DNA of 64,000 nt from Bacillus altitudinis 41KF2b (GCF_000691145.1 NZ_ASJC01000009.1:1-64000); one strand, 5' to 3'; positions 1-8,867 are shown, counted from the stretch's first letter. The notes: a model not told the origin generated them from the letters alone. A program made the numbers and translations.

Positions 1-27
1 CAGGTTCAAATCCTGCCCCCGCAACCA
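1..27 (+). tRNA. 3' end of initiator tRNA-fMet (cut by window edge)
   Basis: Only the T arm, the acceptor 3' strand and the encoded CCA are present. The T loop is TTCAAAT inside a GCAGG/CCTGC-type stem. The acceptor strand ends CCCCGCA-ACCA; the A at the position pairing with base 1 fits the C1-A72 mismatch of bacterial initiator tRNA. The order fMet, Asp, then thiL matches the tRNA cluster behind the B. subtilis rrnE operon, so an rRNA operon probably lies just upstream. Confidence 0.8.
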
Positions 28-76
28 AATTATTTTACCTATTAAGTAGCGAGTGCTCATTGAGTACAGCCAAAAT

Positions 77-153
77 GGTCCGGTAGTTCAGTTGGTTAGA
101 ATGCCTGCCTGTCACGCAGGAGGTCGCGGGTTCGAGTCCCGTCCGGACCGCCA
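77..153 (+). tRNA. tRNA-Asp (GTC anticodon)
   Basis: A complete 77-nt cloverleaf: acceptor GGTCCGG pairs with CCGGACC, the D arm holds AGTTGGTTAGA, the anticodon stem CCTGC/GCAGG encloses GTC, the T arm has GTTCGAGTC, and CCA is encoded. It is the second gene of the tRNA cluster and lies 49 nt after the fMet gene. Confidence 0.97.
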
Positions 154-179
154 TTTATACATATTCATCTTTTGATGAT

Positions 180-255
<76 letters not shown>

Positions 256-278
256 CTATTTGCCGGTGTATGACTTGT

Positions 279-308
279 AAACGAAAACGTATAGTTTCGT
301 TTTTTTTT
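279..308 (+). terminator. Terminator of the tRNA operon
   Basis: Arms AAACGAAA and TTTCGTTT form an 8-bp stem with an 8-nt loop, followed by a run of T. It directly follows tRNA-Phe. Confidence 0.8.
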
Positions 309-407
309 ATGTCTTTTTCTTTCAATAAGTATCCTAGATGCAATGAAACTCCTTGTGTTTGGCTACACTAAATGTGATAAGAAAAGATCATGACTTCAAT
401 AAACAAC

Positions 408-437
408 GCCTGGTTTTTTTATACCAGGCTTTCTTTA
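408..437 (+). terminator. Second terminator before thiL
   Basis: Arms GCCTGG and CCAGGC enclose a T-rich loop and are followed by TTTCTTT. It sits between the first tRNA terminator and the thiL promoter, so it insulates thiL from the stable-RNA operon. Confidence 0.65.
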
Positions 438-449
438 TATCGTTTTTAG

Positions 450-478
450 TTGGAACCGAGGCTCATATTCGCTACACT
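450..478 (+). promoter_or_regulatory. Sigma-A type promoter for thiL operon
   Basis: TTGGAA (450-455) and TACACT (473-478) are 17 nt apart, directly after the tRNA terminators and 65 nt before the thiL start. Its position argues against a thiL start upstream of 543. Confidence 0.6.
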
Positions 479-542
479 AATACTAACTGTGTCTGACATC
501 ATGTTTGCTCAATCAGTTGATTGTATGAAGGGGCTGTCTTTT

Positions 543-1520
543 ATGGATGAATTTGATCTTATTCGCCGAATTACACCAAAAGAAACGCATCAGCGTTCTT
601 TGGTCATGGGCATCGGTGATGATGCTAGTGTTTATCAACCTCATTCACATTGTGAAGAGGTCGTTTGTGTTGATACAATGGTAGAGCATGTCCATTTTCG
701 ATTTGATTTTTCCACACCCTTTGAGGTTGGATTTAAAGCGCTGGCAGTGAATATCAGTGATATTGCAGCCATGGGAGGAACCCCTAAGTATTATCTTGTA
801 TCAATTGCGATCCCGCCTCATGGGGATGAAGCAATTGTTGCAGCTTTTTACGAGGGAATGAAAGCATTGGCTGACAGATATCATATGGATTTAATCGGTG
901 GAGATACAGTAGCCACCCGCAGTGACTTTGTCATCACAGTAACGGTCATTGGTGAGATTCCAAAGGGAACAGCCTGTTACCGTCATAGTGCTCAGACAGG
1001 AGACGTTGTCTTTGTCACAGGTGAACTAGGTTCATCAGCTGCTGGGCTATCCCTTTTAATGAATGAAGTAAATGCTGCACATTCGATTGACACTGCTTTT
1101 TTTCTAGAGCGACACAAAATGCCGCAGCCGCATATTGCTGCTGGCCTTATTTGTTCAAGCTTCCCCCGGGTGACCTTGAATGATGTAAGTGACGGATTAG
1201 CGAGTGAGTTAAACGAAATAGCGGAAGCGAGTCGTGTGACGATTGAAATTGAAGCTGATCAGCTCCCAAAACATCCACATCTACCGTTGTTACATAAAGA
1301 ATGGCTTGAATGGGTCTTGTTCGGTGGAGAGGATTTTGTCTTAACTGGTACGATCCCTGAAACGGATTGGAAGCGATTTGAGACGCAATGTAAAAAAGAA
1401 CACATTCAGGTCACGCGTATTGGACAAGTCAAAGATGATCGAGCGTCCAGCGTTATTTTAAAAGACCATGATCAACAAACAATTTTAATGAAAAAAGGAT
1501 ATAATCATTTTAAGAAATGA
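543..1520 (+). CDS. thiL: Thiamine-monophosphate kinase ThiL
   Basis: ThiL phosphorylates thiamine monophosphate with ATP to give thiamine diphosphate, the last step of cofactor synthesis, in the cytoplasm. The 325-residue product has the PurM/AIRS-like two-domain fold. The N-terminal GIGDDAS motif (about residues 23-29) and VDTMVEHVHF segment bind Mg-nucleotide, and FGGEDF lies near the C-terminus. I chose ATG 543 because AAGGGG lies just upstream, 325 residues is the usual Bacillus length, and the open frame extending back to 450 would begin inside the promoter. It opens the thiL-tsaE-tsaB-rimI-tsaD run. Confidence 0.95.
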   Translation: MDEFDLIRRITPKETHQRSLVMGIGDDASVYQPHSHCEEVVCVDTMVEHVHFRFDFSTPFEVGFKALAVNISDIAAMGGTPKYYLVSIAIPPHGDEAIVAAFYEGMKALADRYHMDLIGGDTVATRSDFVITVTVIGEIPKGTACYRHSAQTGDVVFVTGELGSSAAGLSLLMNEVNAAHSIDTAFFLERHKMPQPHIAAGLICSSFPRVTLNDVSDGLASELNEIAEASRVTIEIEADQLPKHPHLPLLHKEWLEWVLFGGEDFVLTGTIPETDWKRFETQCKKEHIQVTRIGQVKDDRASSVILKDHDQQTILMKKGYNHFKK

Positions 1521-1532
1521 GGTGACTCCACC

Positions 1533-2009
1533 ATGAAGTTAACGTGGACAACAAAAGGTGCGGATGAGACGAAACGAATTGCTGCTGCCTTGGCTACACT
1601 TGTGATGCCCGGCGATGTCTTAACATTAGAAGGAGACTTAGGCGCAGGTAAAACGACTTTTTCAAAAGGTTTTGCAGAAGGCTTAGGTATTACCCGTATC
1701 GTCAACAGCCCTACTTTTACAATTATTAAAGAATATACGGATGGCAGACTGCCACTTTATCATATGGATGTGTATCGTATGGAAGATGCGGAAGAAGATA
1801 TTGGACTGGGCGAATATTTTGAGGGGGAAGGTGTGTGTTTGGTTGAATGGGCGCATCTCATTGAACCTCAATTGCCTTCATCGTATTTAAAAATTGAAAT
1901 GCTGAGAACAGAACGTGAAGAAGAACGTCATCTTACGTTTTATGCAAAAGGGGAGCGCTATGAGGCCCTTTGTAAGGAGATGAAAGACATTGACCATACT
2001 GGCAATTGA
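1533..2009 (+). CDS. tsaE: tRNA t6A synthesis ATPase TsaE
   Basis: TsaE is the ATPase that, with TsaB, TsaC and TsaD, makes N6-threonylcarbamoyladenosine at position 37 of ANN-decoding tRNAs. The 158-residue protein has a Walker A motif GDLGAGKTT (residues 34-42), the family motif NSPTFTI soon after, and VEWAHLI near the end of the core domain. Length is normal. It starts at ATG 1533 behind GAGGTGAC, 12 nt after thiL, and its last 20 nt overlap tsaB, implying translational coupling. It corresponds to B. subtilis YdiB. Confidence 0.95.
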   Translation: MKLTWTTKGADETKRIAAALATLVMPGDVLTLEGDLGAGKTTFSKGFAEGLGITRIVNSPTFTIIKEYTDGRLPLYHMDVYRMEDAEEDIGLGEYFEGEGVCLVEWAHLIEPQLPSSYLKIEMLRTEREEERHLTFYAKGERYEALCKEMKDIDHTGN

Positions 2010-2679
2010 TACGTCAAACCATACACTCGGAATAGCTCTTGTCCGTGATGACACTGTGGTTGGGGAAAGTATTACGTACTTAAAGAAGAATCATTCAGTC
2101 CGTGCAATGCCGACAGTTGAAGCACTGATGAAAGAATGCGGCGTAGCACCGAACGAATTAAGCAAAATTGTTGTAGCCAAAGGACCCGGTTCTTACACTG
2201 GCGTTAGAATCGGTGTGACCATTGCAAAAACACTTGCTTGGACGCTGTCTATTCCGATAGCTGCTGTTTCAAGTTTAGAAACGCTGGCGGCAAATGCTCG
2301 ATATTTTAATGGAATGATTTCTCCTATATTTGATGCAAGAAGAGGACAAGTTTATACAGGGTTATATACATTTGAAGGTGGAAAGATAAAAGAAGTGAAA
2401 CCTGATCAAAATATCCTGCTCACTGATTGGCTTCAAGAGCTGAAAAAGGAAGGGAACCCTGTTTTATTTCTTGGACATGATGTGCATCTTCATCAAGAGA
2501 ATATACTCTCCATACTTGGAGAAACCGCCGTTTTAGCAGACGAGGCATTTCACAACCCAAGACCTTCAGTGCTCGCATTTTTGGGGGCAGACCGCCCTGC
2601 TGAAGATGTCCATCAGCTTGTTCCTAATTATATTCGTTTGGCAGAAGCGGAAGTGAAATGGCTTGAAGGACAAAAATAA
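1990..2679 (+). CDS. tsaB: tRNA t6A synthesis scaffold TsaB
   Basis: TsaB is the catalytically inactive ASKHA-fold partner that dimerises with TsaD in the t6A complex. The N-terminus ILAIDTSNHTLG is the conserved actin-like phosphate-1 strand, and GPGSYTGVRIG (about residues 62-72) is the family hallmark. The 229 residues match B. subtilis YdiC. The start is TTG at 1990, supported by AAGGAGAT nine nt upstream; the nearby ATG at 1980 is in the tsaE frame. It overlaps tsaE and is in turn overlapped by rimI. Confidence 0.95.
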   Translation: MTILAIDTSNHTLGIALVRDDTVVGESITYLKKNHSVRAMPTVEALMKECGVAPNELSKIVVAKGPGSYTGVRIGVTIAKTLAWTLSIPIAAVSSLETLAANARYFNGMISPIFDARRGQVYTGLYTFEGGKIKEVKPDQNILLTDWLQELKKEGNPVLFLGHDVHLHQENILSILGETAVLADEAFHNPRPSVLAFLGADRPAEDVHQLVPNYIRLAEAEVKWLEGQK

Positions 2680-3133
2680 TCTCAACACAGTAGAGATGCG
2701 AAGAATGACAGTAGAGGACATCCCAGAGGTATATACGATTGAAGTGCATTCGTTTACAGCGCCTTGGAAAAAAGAGTCGTTTGTCTATGAAATTCTCCAT
2801 AACCAATACAGCCATTATTTCCTCATTGAAGAAGATGGTCAGCCTGTTGGGTATTGCGGCGTTTGGATTGTCATGGATGATGCACAAATTACGAATATTG
2901 CGATTCTCCCTGAGCACCGGGGAAAAGGATACGGGGAAGCGCTGCTTCGATATGTCATGGAATTTTGCAAAGAAAAAAAGACAGATCATCTTTCACTAGA
3001 AGTGCGGGTATCAAATACGCCAGCACAATCCCTTTATGAAAAGCTCGGGTTTAAACCAGCTTCTATTCGAAAGAATTATTATACGGATAACGGGGAAGAT
3101 GCATTAGTCATGTGGGTGAAGATAAATGAGTGA
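2663..3133 (+). CDS. rimI: Ribosomal protein bS18 N-acetyltransferase RimI
   Basis: This GNAT-family enzyme transfers acetyl from acetyl-CoA to the N-terminal alanine of ribosomal protein bS18. The acetyl-CoA loop is visible as PEHRGKGYG (about residues 82-90), preceded by the ITNIAI strand, and the C-terminal [12 protein letters not shown] segment is typical of RimI. The proposed TTG start at 2663 has GGAAGTG about nine nt upstream and overlaps tsaB by 17 nt. ATG 2696 (145 residues) is an alternative with a weaker site. RimI genes usually lie beside tsaB/tsaD, as here. Confidence 0.93.
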   Translation: MKDKNNLNTVEMRRMTVEDIPEVYTIEVHSFTAPWKKESFVYEILHNQYSHYFLIEEDGQPVGYCGVWIVMDDAQITNIAILPEHRGKGYGEALLRYVMEFCKEKKTDHLSLEVRVSNTPAQSLYEKLGFKPASIRKNYYTDNGEDALVMWVKINE

Positions 3134-4154
3134 AAAAAAAGATCGATTCATATTAGGTATAGAAACAAGCTGTGACGAAACAGCTGCGTCCATTGTGAAA
3201 AATGGGAAAGAGATCGTAGCGAATGTTGTCGCCTCACAAATAGAAAGCCATAAACGATTTGGCGGCGTGGTACCAGAAATCGCTTCAAGGCATCATGTGG
3301 AACAAATGACGATCGTATTAGAAGAAGTCATGACGCAGGCCAATATGACCTTTCAGGATTTAGATGCCATTGCTGTGACAGAAGGACCGGGCTTAGTTGG
3401 TGCACTTTTGATAGGTGTTAATGCAGCCAAAGCATTGAGTTTTGCACATCAAATTCCGCTTGTTGGTGTTCATCATATTGCTGGACACATTTATGCGAAC
3501 CAGCTCGTTGGTGAACTGGTGTTTCCTTGTTTAGCTCTAGTCGTCTCTGGTGGGCATACTGAGCTTGTTTTGATGAAAGAGCATGGGTCTTTTGAGGTTA
3601 TTGGTGAAACGTTGGATGATGCGGCTGGAGAAGCGTATGACAAAGTAGCTCGGACAATGGGTCTGCCATATCCAGGGGGACCTCACATTGATCGATTGGC
3701 ACATGAAGGGGAGCCAACGATTAAGCTTCCTCGTGCATGGCTTGAAGAAGGATCCTATCATTTTAGTTTCAGCGGTTTAAAATCAGCGGTCATCAACACA
3801 TTACACAATGCGTCTCAAAAGGGCGAAACCATTGCGCCTGAGGATTTGGCTGCAAGTTTCCAAGAAAGCGTGATTGAGGTGCTAGTCGGAAAGACATTAA
3901 AAGCGGCTGAAGCGTATGGTGTGAAACAAGTCGTTCTAGCTGGCGGGGTTGCTGCCAATAAAGGTCTTAGAGAAGCCCTTACTTCAGCATTTGCGAAGCT
4001 ACCTGAAGTGAATGTCATGATTCCGCCATTGTCTCTTTGTACAGACAATGCAGCCATGATTGCTGCTGCGGGAACCATTGCATTTGAAAAGGGAATAAGA
4101 GGCGACATGGCAATGAACGGTCAACCTGGACTGCCGCTTGTTTCCTATGAATAA
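3126..4154 (+). CDS. tsaD: tRNA N6-adenosine threonylcarbamoyltransferase TsaD
   Basis: TsaD transfers the threonylcarbamoyl group from its adenylate to A37 of tRNA. The 342-residue ASKHA protein has the metal-binding HHIAGH motif (H117 and H121), the [11 protein letters not shown]-terminal strand, the SGGHTEL loop and the C-terminal [10 protein letters not shown] motif with its conserved aspartate. Its ATG overlaps the rimI stop by 8 nt. It ends the t6A run; a terminator hairpin follows but is separated from its T-tract by a dispersed repeat. It was formerly annotated gcp. Confidence 0.97.
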   Translation: MSEKKDRFILGIETSCDETAASIVKNGKEIVANVVASQIESHKRFGGVVPEIASRHHVEQMTIVLEEVMTQANMTFQDLDAIAVTEGPGLVGALLIGVNAAKALSFAHQIPLVGVHHIAGHIYANQLVGELVFPCLALVVSGGHTELVLMKEHGSFEVIGETLDDAAGEAYDKVARTMGLPYPGGPHIDRLAHEGEPTIKLPRAWLEEGSYHFSFSGLKSAVINTLHNASQKGETIAPEDLAASFQESVIEVLVGKTLKAAEAYGVKQVVLAGGVAANKGLREALTSAFAKLPEVNVMIPPLSLCTDNAAMIAAAGTIAFEKGIRGDMAMNGQPGLPLVSYE

Positions 4155-4180
4155 GAACTTCTGTGGATATACAGGGGTTT
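4155..4180 (+). terminator. Proximal copy of tsaD terminator hairpin
   Basis: CTTCTGT (4158-4164) pairs with ACAGGGG (4171-4177) through wobble pairs. Only three T follow before the repeat begins, so it probably no longer terminates well. It is a 23/26 match to 4361-4386. Confidence 0.5.
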
Positions 4181-4351
4181 CAGCGTGTAGACAAACCCTC
4201 ACATTCGGTGTCAGTCCTGCGTGCTGGTGCTCACGAATATCAAATTCGCTCCGCGCCAGTACTCGTCCTTCCTAGACTTCAAAGGTTTTCTATCACGCTG
4301 AGCTGAAAAGAAGACAAAGGGCTAAAATAAAGTTCATTTTATCCCTTTGTC
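4181..4351 (+). repeat. Dispersed repeat element, copy 1 (full length)
   Basis: It begins CAGCGTGTAGAC and contains a GC-rich centre, then an inverted end CACGCTG at 4294-4300. A right-hand module AAAGAAGACAAAG forms a hairpin (4313-4351) whose arms are GGGCTAAAAT and ATTTTATCCC. The same sequence recurs at 16809-16973, and an internally deleted version at 42532-42625. It has no open frame. Direct copies of the tsaD terminator hairpin flank it. It may belong with the short repeated elements known in Bacillus chromosomes, but I cannot confirm the family. Confidence 0.85.
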
Positions 4352-4360
4352 AACAATTTG

Positions 4361-4390
4361 GAACTCCTGTGGATACACAGGAGTTTTTTC
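4361..4390 (+). terminator. Distal copy of tsaD terminator, with T-tract
   Basis: CTCCTGT (4364-4370) and ACAGGAG (4377-4383) form a 7-bp stem with loop GGATAC, followed by six T. This is the functional-looking copy, about 210 nt after the tsaD stop. Confidence 0.75.
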
Positions 4391-4408
4391 TATTGAAATG
4401 AAAGCGAT

Positions 4409-4587
4409 TTATTCACATGTAAACGTTATATATCCACAATTGTTAGAAAATTCGTTTTAAAATGAAGAGAATGTGTATAAATGTGATCTTTTATGTGGAT
4501 ATGTGATTAAAATACTGTGGATAAAGTGGATAACTTCAAAATATTTAAGAATAATCAAGATGTTATTGTGGGTATCATTGTGGATAA
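4409..4587. promoter_or_regulatory. DnaA-box cluster between tsaD and ydiF
   Basis: Four 9-mers match TTATNCACA exactly: 4409-4417 (+), and 4472-4480, 4516-4524 and 4579-4587 on the minus strand. Four more differ by one base: 4430-4438 (+), 4494-4502, 4502-4510 and 4525-4533 (minus). Clusters of DnaA boxes outside oriC are known in B. subtilis, including one in the gcp-ydiF gap, which is this same gap. The likely role is titration of DnaA near the origin to restrain initiation. Confidence 0.85.
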
Positions 4588-4600
4588 AGATTCTCACCTT

Positions 4601-4630
4601 AAAAAAGAGCACCCGTTAGGGCACTCTTTA
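4601..4630 (-). terminator. Terminator of ydiF
   Basis: Read on the minus strand, AAAGAGTGCCC and GGGTGCTCTTT form an 11-bp stem with a TAAC loop, followed by T. The stem begins within the ydiF stop codon. Confidence 0.85.
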
Positions 4631-6550
4631 TGCATCTGATAGATCTTCCCATTCCGCAAAAAGTGATTCCATCTCTTGATTGAGCGCATCATTTTCTGTT
4701 TGAATGGCTTGTACCTTCTCGTGATCTTGGAAAATAGCAGGATCACATAGAAGCTCTTCGTTTTCACCGAGCTTGTCTTCGATGACAGCGATACGCTCTT
4801 CAATTTCTTCAATTCGGCGCTGCTTTTGTCTTTCTTTCTTTTTGAGTTCTTTCTCTTCTGCATAGGAAAGTTTTGCTGTTTCTAATGGTTTTTCTGCTTG
4901 TTTTTTATGCGTCTCCTGAGTTTGGAGTGCTTCAAGCTCTAATTGTTCGTTTTTCTTTTCAAGATAGTAGTCGTAGTCACCGAGGTATTCTTTTGTTTCA
5001 TCTGGCGAAAGCTCAAGTACTTTTGTTGCCAAGCGATTGATAAAGTAACGGTCATGTGAAACAAACAAGATGGTGCCTGGATAATCTATTAGTGCATTCT
5101 CTAATATTTCCTTACTGTCCAAATCAAGATGGTTCGTCGGCTCATCGAGAATGAGGAAATTGGCTTTTTGGAGCATCAGCTTTGCCAGTGCAAGTCGTGC
5201 TTTTTCTCCACCACTTAAAGCATGTACAGGCTTTAAGACGTCATCACCTGAAAAAAGGAAGTTTCCTAAACAAGTCCGAATGTCTTTTTCAGTCATATGG
5301 GGATAATCATCCCAAAGTTCATTTAACACTTTCTTGGAGGATGTCAGCTTGGCTTGTTCCTGATCATAGTAGCCAATCGTCACATGAGAACCAAAGCTGA
5401 TATCGCCTTTTACTGGTTTTAACGTATCCGTTAAGGTTTTTAAAAGAGTTGATTTCCCGATACCGTTAGGACCGATGAGTGCCACGCTATCCTCCCGTTT
5501 AATATGAAAAGAGAGGGAGGAGAGGAGCGGCGTTTTTTCATCGTAACTAATATCGAGATCATGCACCTTCAGCACGTCATTTCCGCTTTGCCTCATAATA
5601 TCGAAATGGAAGTTTGCGGATTTTTCATCTCCTAACGGCTTATCTAAACGATCCATCCGTTCCAGCTGTTTCCGCCTGCTTTGAGCACGCTTTGTGGTGG
5701 AGGCTCTTGCTAAGTTCCGATCCACGAAATCTTGAAGCTTCGAAATTTCTTCTTGCTGTTTTTCATACAGCTTCATATCACGCTCTAGCTGCTCAGCTTT
5801 TTGATCAAGATACTTACTATAGTTCCCAGCGAACTTTTTCATCGCTGTTCTTGACACTTCATATACATGGTTCACGACTTTGTCTAAGAAGTATCGGTCA
5901 TGGGAAACGATGAGAATGGCTCCTGTATAATTTTGCAAATACTGCTCAAGCCATGATAAGGTATCAATATCTAGATGGTTGGTTGGCTCATCCAAAATCA
6001 AGAGTTCTGGTTTCATCAATAATAGCTTTCCAAGCGCTAGACGAGTTTTCTGACCGCCGCTTAAGGATTGGACGGTTGTATGATCTTCAAAATGACTAAA
6101 GCCGAGTCCGTGTAAAATGGAGCGGACATCTGCTTCATATTGGTAGCCGCCTTGATCTTTAAATGCTTGCTGCAGTCTGTCATAGGTTTTCATTAGAGAA
6201 TCTAATTCTGTTCCTGTGGAAGAAGCCATTTTCTCTTCTATGGTTCTCATCTCTTGTTCCATTTCTTTTAAATGATCGAAAACGGATAGTAGTTCGTCTT
6301 TTAGCGTACGTGTAGACGTCACATCTGTATGCTGTGCTAGATATCCAATGGATAGGTCTTTCGGTTTGATGATCTCACCTTGTTCGTAAGACATTTGACC
6401 GGCAATGATTTTTAAAAGCGTGGATTTTCCTGCACCGTTACGACCGACAATGGCAATACGATCCCTCGCTTTGACTTCCAATTTTATATTCGTTAAAACG
6501 GTATCAGCGCCAAACGATTTGGACAGCTGATTCACTTGTAGAATCATCAT
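4628..6550 (-). CDS. ydiF: ABC-F family ATPase YdiF
   Basis: This is a soluble protein with two ABC domains and no membrane segment. ABC-F proteins bind the ribosome E site and help translation through stalls. The first domain has Walker A GRNGAGKST (residues 36-44), LSGGQ and LLILDEPTNHLD; the second has GPNGIGKST, LSGGEKARLALAKL and FLILDEPTNHLD. Between them is the basic linker characteristic of the class, and the C-terminal region (about 540-640) is a charged coiled coil as in Uup and YdiF. Length 640 matches B. subtilis YdiF (about 642). The start has GAGGTG upstream. It converges on tsaD. Confidence 0.93.
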   Translation of the reverse strand: MMILQVNQLSKSFGADTVLTNIKLEVKARDRIAIVGRNGAGKSTLLKIIAGQMSYEQGEIIKPKDLSIGYLAQHTDVTSTRTLKDELLSVFDHLKEMEQEMRTIEEKMASSTGTELDSLMKTYDRLQQAFKDQGGYQYEADVRSILHGLGFSHFEDHTTVQSLSGGQKTRLALGKLLLMKPELLILDEPTNHLDIDTLSWLEQYLQNYTGAILIVSHDRYFLDKVVNHVYEVSRTAMKKFAGNYSKYLDQKAEQLERDMKLYEKQQEEISKLQDFVDRNLARASTTKRAQSRRKQLERMDRLDKPLGDEKSANFHFDIMRQSGNDVLKVHDLDISYDEKTPLLSSLSFHIKREDSVALIGPNGIGKSTLLKTLTDTLKPVKGDISFGSHVTIGYYDQEQAKLTSSKKVLNELWDDYPHMTEKDIRTCLGNFLFSGDDVLKPVHALSGGEKARLALAKLMLQKANFLILDEPTNHLDLDSKEILENALIDYPGTILFVSHDRYFINRLATKVLELSPDETKEYLGDYDYYLEKKNEQLELEALQTQETHKKQAEKPLETAKLSYAEEKELKKKERQKQRRIEEIEERIAVIEDKLGENEELLCDPAIFQDHEKVQAIQTENDALNQEMESLFAEWEDLSDA

Positions 6551-6688
6551 GTAACTTCACCTCTGCTATAATATGTTAAGTGTAGCTTATCAGCAGTAAA
6601 CCGGCAAATCTTACATACGGCTGCCATGGTCAAATGAAAGACAGATAGGAAAAAATAGTGTATGATTTGAGTGAGGGAGCGTTGAAAG

Positions 6689-7180
6689 ATGAGTCAATTT
6701 AGCCACTTTAACGAACAAGGAAGAGCAAAGATGGTCGACATTAGTGACAAATCGTCTACAGTGAGAACTGCCGTTGCTGTTTCAAGCGTTCGTATGATAA
6801 AAGATGTATTTCATCAAATACAAAAGCATGGTATTGGAAAAGGGGATGTACTATCTGTCGCACAGGTAGCTGGCATCATGGCAGCAAAGCAAACATCTAC
6901 TATCATTCCAATGTGCCATCCGCTTGCATTAAAAGGTGTCGATATCTCCTTTGATTGGGAGGAAGACGGAAATGCGTACATTCTGAACATACAAGTACAA
7001 GTGAAAACAAAAGGAAGTACGGGTGTGGAGATGGAAGCGCTCACTTCTGCCTCAGTATGTGCACTGACCGTTTATGACATGTGCAAAGCAATAGACAAAG
7101 GGATGATCATCGGCCCGACCTATCTAGTAGAAAAAACAGGCGGGAAAAACGGTGATTTTCACAGAGCATCTGATATTTAA
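6689..7180 (+). CDS. moaC: Cyclic pyranopterin monophosphate synthase MoaC
   Basis: MoaC rearranges the GTP-derived 3',8-cyclo intermediate to cyclic pyranopterin monophosphate in molybdenum-cofactor synthesis. The 163 residues include the conserved TIIPMCHPL segment and the [22 protein letters not shown] block with catalytic residues. AGACA (about 6636) and TATGAT (6660-6665) suggest a promoter just upstream. The gene lies 15 nt before rex, so the two are probably co-transcribed. Other molybdenum-cofactor genes are not in the window. Confidence 0.95.
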   Translation: MSQFSHFNEQGRAKMVDISDKSSTVRTAVAVSSVRMIKDVFHQIQKHGIGKGDVLSVAQVAGIMAAKQTSTIIPMCHPLALKGVDISFDWEEDGNAYILNIQVQVKTKGSTGVEMEALTSASVCALTVYDMCKAIDKGMIIGPTYLVEKTGGKNGDFHRASDI

Positions 7181-7195
7181 GTTGGAGGATCTTAT

Positions 7196-7849
7196 ATGAA
7201 TATAGACCAGTCAAAAATTCCACAAGCGACAGCCAAACGTTTGCCGCTTTACTACCGTTTTTTAAAAAATCTGCATGCATCAGGAAAACAAAGGGTGTCA
7301 TCGGCAGAGCTTAGTGATGCAGTCAAAGTGGATTCTGCCACCATTCGCCGAGATTTTTCTTACTTTGGTGCACTTGGGAAGAAAGGGTATGGCTATAATG
7401 TCGATTACCTCTTGACCTTCTTTAGAAAGACCCTTGACCAAGATGAAATGACGAATGTCATGCTCATCGGTGTCGGGAATTTAGGGACTGCTTTTTTACA
7501 CTATAATTTCATTAAAAATAATAATACAAAAATTTCAATGGCTTTTGACGTCAATGAGAGTAAAATAGGAAGTGAGATAGGCGGCGTGCCTGTCTATGAT
7601 TTGGATAAGCTTGAAGAGCATGTGCAAGAGGTAGGAGATATTCCTGTTGCGATTTTGACAGTGCCTGCCGTAGCAGCTCAATCCATTACAGATCGTTTGA
7701 TTGCCCTTGGCATCAAAGGAATCCTTAACTTTACGCCGGCTCGATTGAATGTGCCGGAACACATTCGAATTCATCATATAGATTTGGCGGTTGAACTTCA
7801 GTCTCTTGTGTATTTCTTAAAGCATTACTCTGTTACACAGGAGGATTGA
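7196..7849 (+). CDS. rex: Redox-sensing transcriptional repressor Rex
   Basis: Rex represses fermentation and respiration genes and leaves DNA when NADH/NAD+ rises. The 217-residue protein has an N-terminal winged helix (recognition segment [14 protein letters not shown], about residues 45-58) and a Rossmann domain with GVGNLGTA at 92-99, followed by the C-terminal swap helix [12 protein letters not shown]. Length is normal. ATG 7196 follows GTTGGAGG. It lies between moaC and the tat genes, as in B. subtilis (ydiH). Confidence 0.95.
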   Translation: MNIDQSKIPQATAKRLPLYYRFLKNLHASGKQRVSSAELSDAVKVDSATIRRDFSYFGALGKKGYGYNVDYLLTFFRKTLDQDEMTNVMLIGVGNLGTAFLHYNFIKNNNTKISMAFDVNESKIGSEIGGVPVYDLDKLEEHVQEVGDIPVAILTVPAVAAQSITDRLIALGIKGILNFTPARLNVPEHIRIHHIDLAVELQSLVYFLKHYSVTQED

Positions 7850-7876
7850 CGAAAAGGGGTAAAGGGGGTGGAGCAA

Positions 7877-8056
7877 ATGGGTCCGATCGGTCCTGGAAGT
7901 TTGGTTCTGATTGCGGTTGTTGCGCTCATTATTTTTGGGCCGAAAAAGCTTCCTGAATTAGGAAGAGCAGCAGGAGATACATTACGTGAATTTAAAAATG
8001 CCACAAAAGGTTTAGCTGATGATCAGGAAGAAAAAAAGAAAAAAGAAGATCAGTAG
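7877..8056 (+). CDS. tatAY: Twin-arginine translocase subunit TatAY
   Basis: TatA-type proteins form the pore of the Tat pathway, which exports folded proteins. The protein has one N-terminal membrane helix ([12 protein letters not shown]), then the family hinge [14 protein letters not shown] and a charged amphipathic and acidic tail. ATG 7877 with GGGGGTGG five nt upstream gives 59 residues beginning close to the known B. subtilis TatAy start; GTG 7868 (62 residues) is the alternative. It is followed 6 nt later by tatCY, making the minimal TatAy-TatCy pair. Confidence 0.93.
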   Translation: MGPIGPGSLVLIAVVALIIFGPKKLPELGRAAGDTLREFKNATKGLADDQEEKKKKEDQ

Positions 8057-8062
8057 AATAGG

Positions 8063-8827
8063 ATGAGCTTCATGAATGTCAAAGATATGCCGCTTATGGA
8101 GCATATTGTGGAACTGCGAAAACGTTTAGTGATCATTGCGATGTTTTTTGTCACCTTTATGGTGGCAGGTTTTTTTCTCGCTAAGCCGGTCATTGTGTAT
8201 TTACAAAATACCGATGAAGCGGCCACACTGACATTGAACGCATTTAAGCTCACAGATCCACTGTACGTGTTTATGCAGTTCGCTTTTGTCATTGCTCTTG
8301 TTTTGACGTGTCCCGTGATCTTATATCAGCTCTGGGCGTTTGTGAGTCCTGGCTTATATGAAAAAGAAAGAAAGGTGACACTTGCTTATATTCCAATTGC
8401 ACTGCTTTTATTTTTGAGCGGTGTGGCTTTCTCTTATTTTATTTTGTTTCCATTTGTCGTCGATTTTATGATACGGATGTCAAATGATTTACATGTGGAG
8501 CAAGTGATCGGGATTCATGAGTATTTTACATTTCTGATGCAGTTAACACTTCCATTTGGCTTTTTGTTTCAGATGCCTGTCGTGTTGATGTTTCTCACTA
8601 GACTGGGTATCATTACACCGATGTTTTTATCAAAAATACGGAAGTATGCCTATTTTGTCCTCCTTGTCATTGCCGCACTGATTACACCGCCAGAGCTCGT
8701 TTCTCACCTCATGGTTACCTTGCCAATGCTCGTTTTGTATGAAGTGAGTATTGTCATTTCAAGAGTGACCTATCGCAAAATGCAGCAAACAGAGACAGAG
8801 GAGAAAGAAAATGATGTTGTCTCATAA
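8063..8827 (+). CDS. tatCY: Twin-arginine translocase subunit TatCY
   Basis: TatC is the six-helix membrane receptor for twin-arginine signal peptides. The 254 residues (same as B. subtilis TatCy) begin with the cytoplasmic LMEHIVELRKRL motif and contain the QLWAFVSPGLYEKERK loop and the FQMPVVLMFLTRLGI segment, all conserved in TatC. Hydrophobic stretches give six predicted spans. In B. subtilis this pair exports EfeB (YwbN); its partner is not in the window. A bidirectional terminator follows at once. Confidence 0.95.
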   Translation: MSFMNVKDMPLMEHIVELRKRLVIIAMFFVTFMVAGFFLAKPVIVYLQNTDEAATLTLNAFKLTDPLYVFMQFAFVIALVLTCPVILYQLWAFVSPGLYEKERKVTLAYIPIALLLFLSGVAFSYFILFPFVVDFMIRMSNDLHVEQVIGIHEYFTFLMQLTLPFGFLFQMPVVLMFLTRLGIITPMFLSKIRKYAYFVLLVIAALITPPELVSHLMVTLPMLVLYEVSIVISRVTYRKMQQTETEEKENDVVS

Positions 8828-8867
8828 AAAAGCATCGTGATCCTAATAGGGGTCACGATGCTTTTTC
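8826..8867. terminator. Bidirectional terminator between tatCY and NUDIX gene
   Basis: AAAAAGCATCGTGA and TCACGATGCTTTTT form a 14-bp stem with A and T tracts on both sides, between two convergent genes. Confidence 0.9.

Noticed and set aside
450-542. Upstream extension of thiL from ATG 450
   Set aside because: It begins inside a sigma-A promoter and adds 31 residues not found in ThiL proteins.
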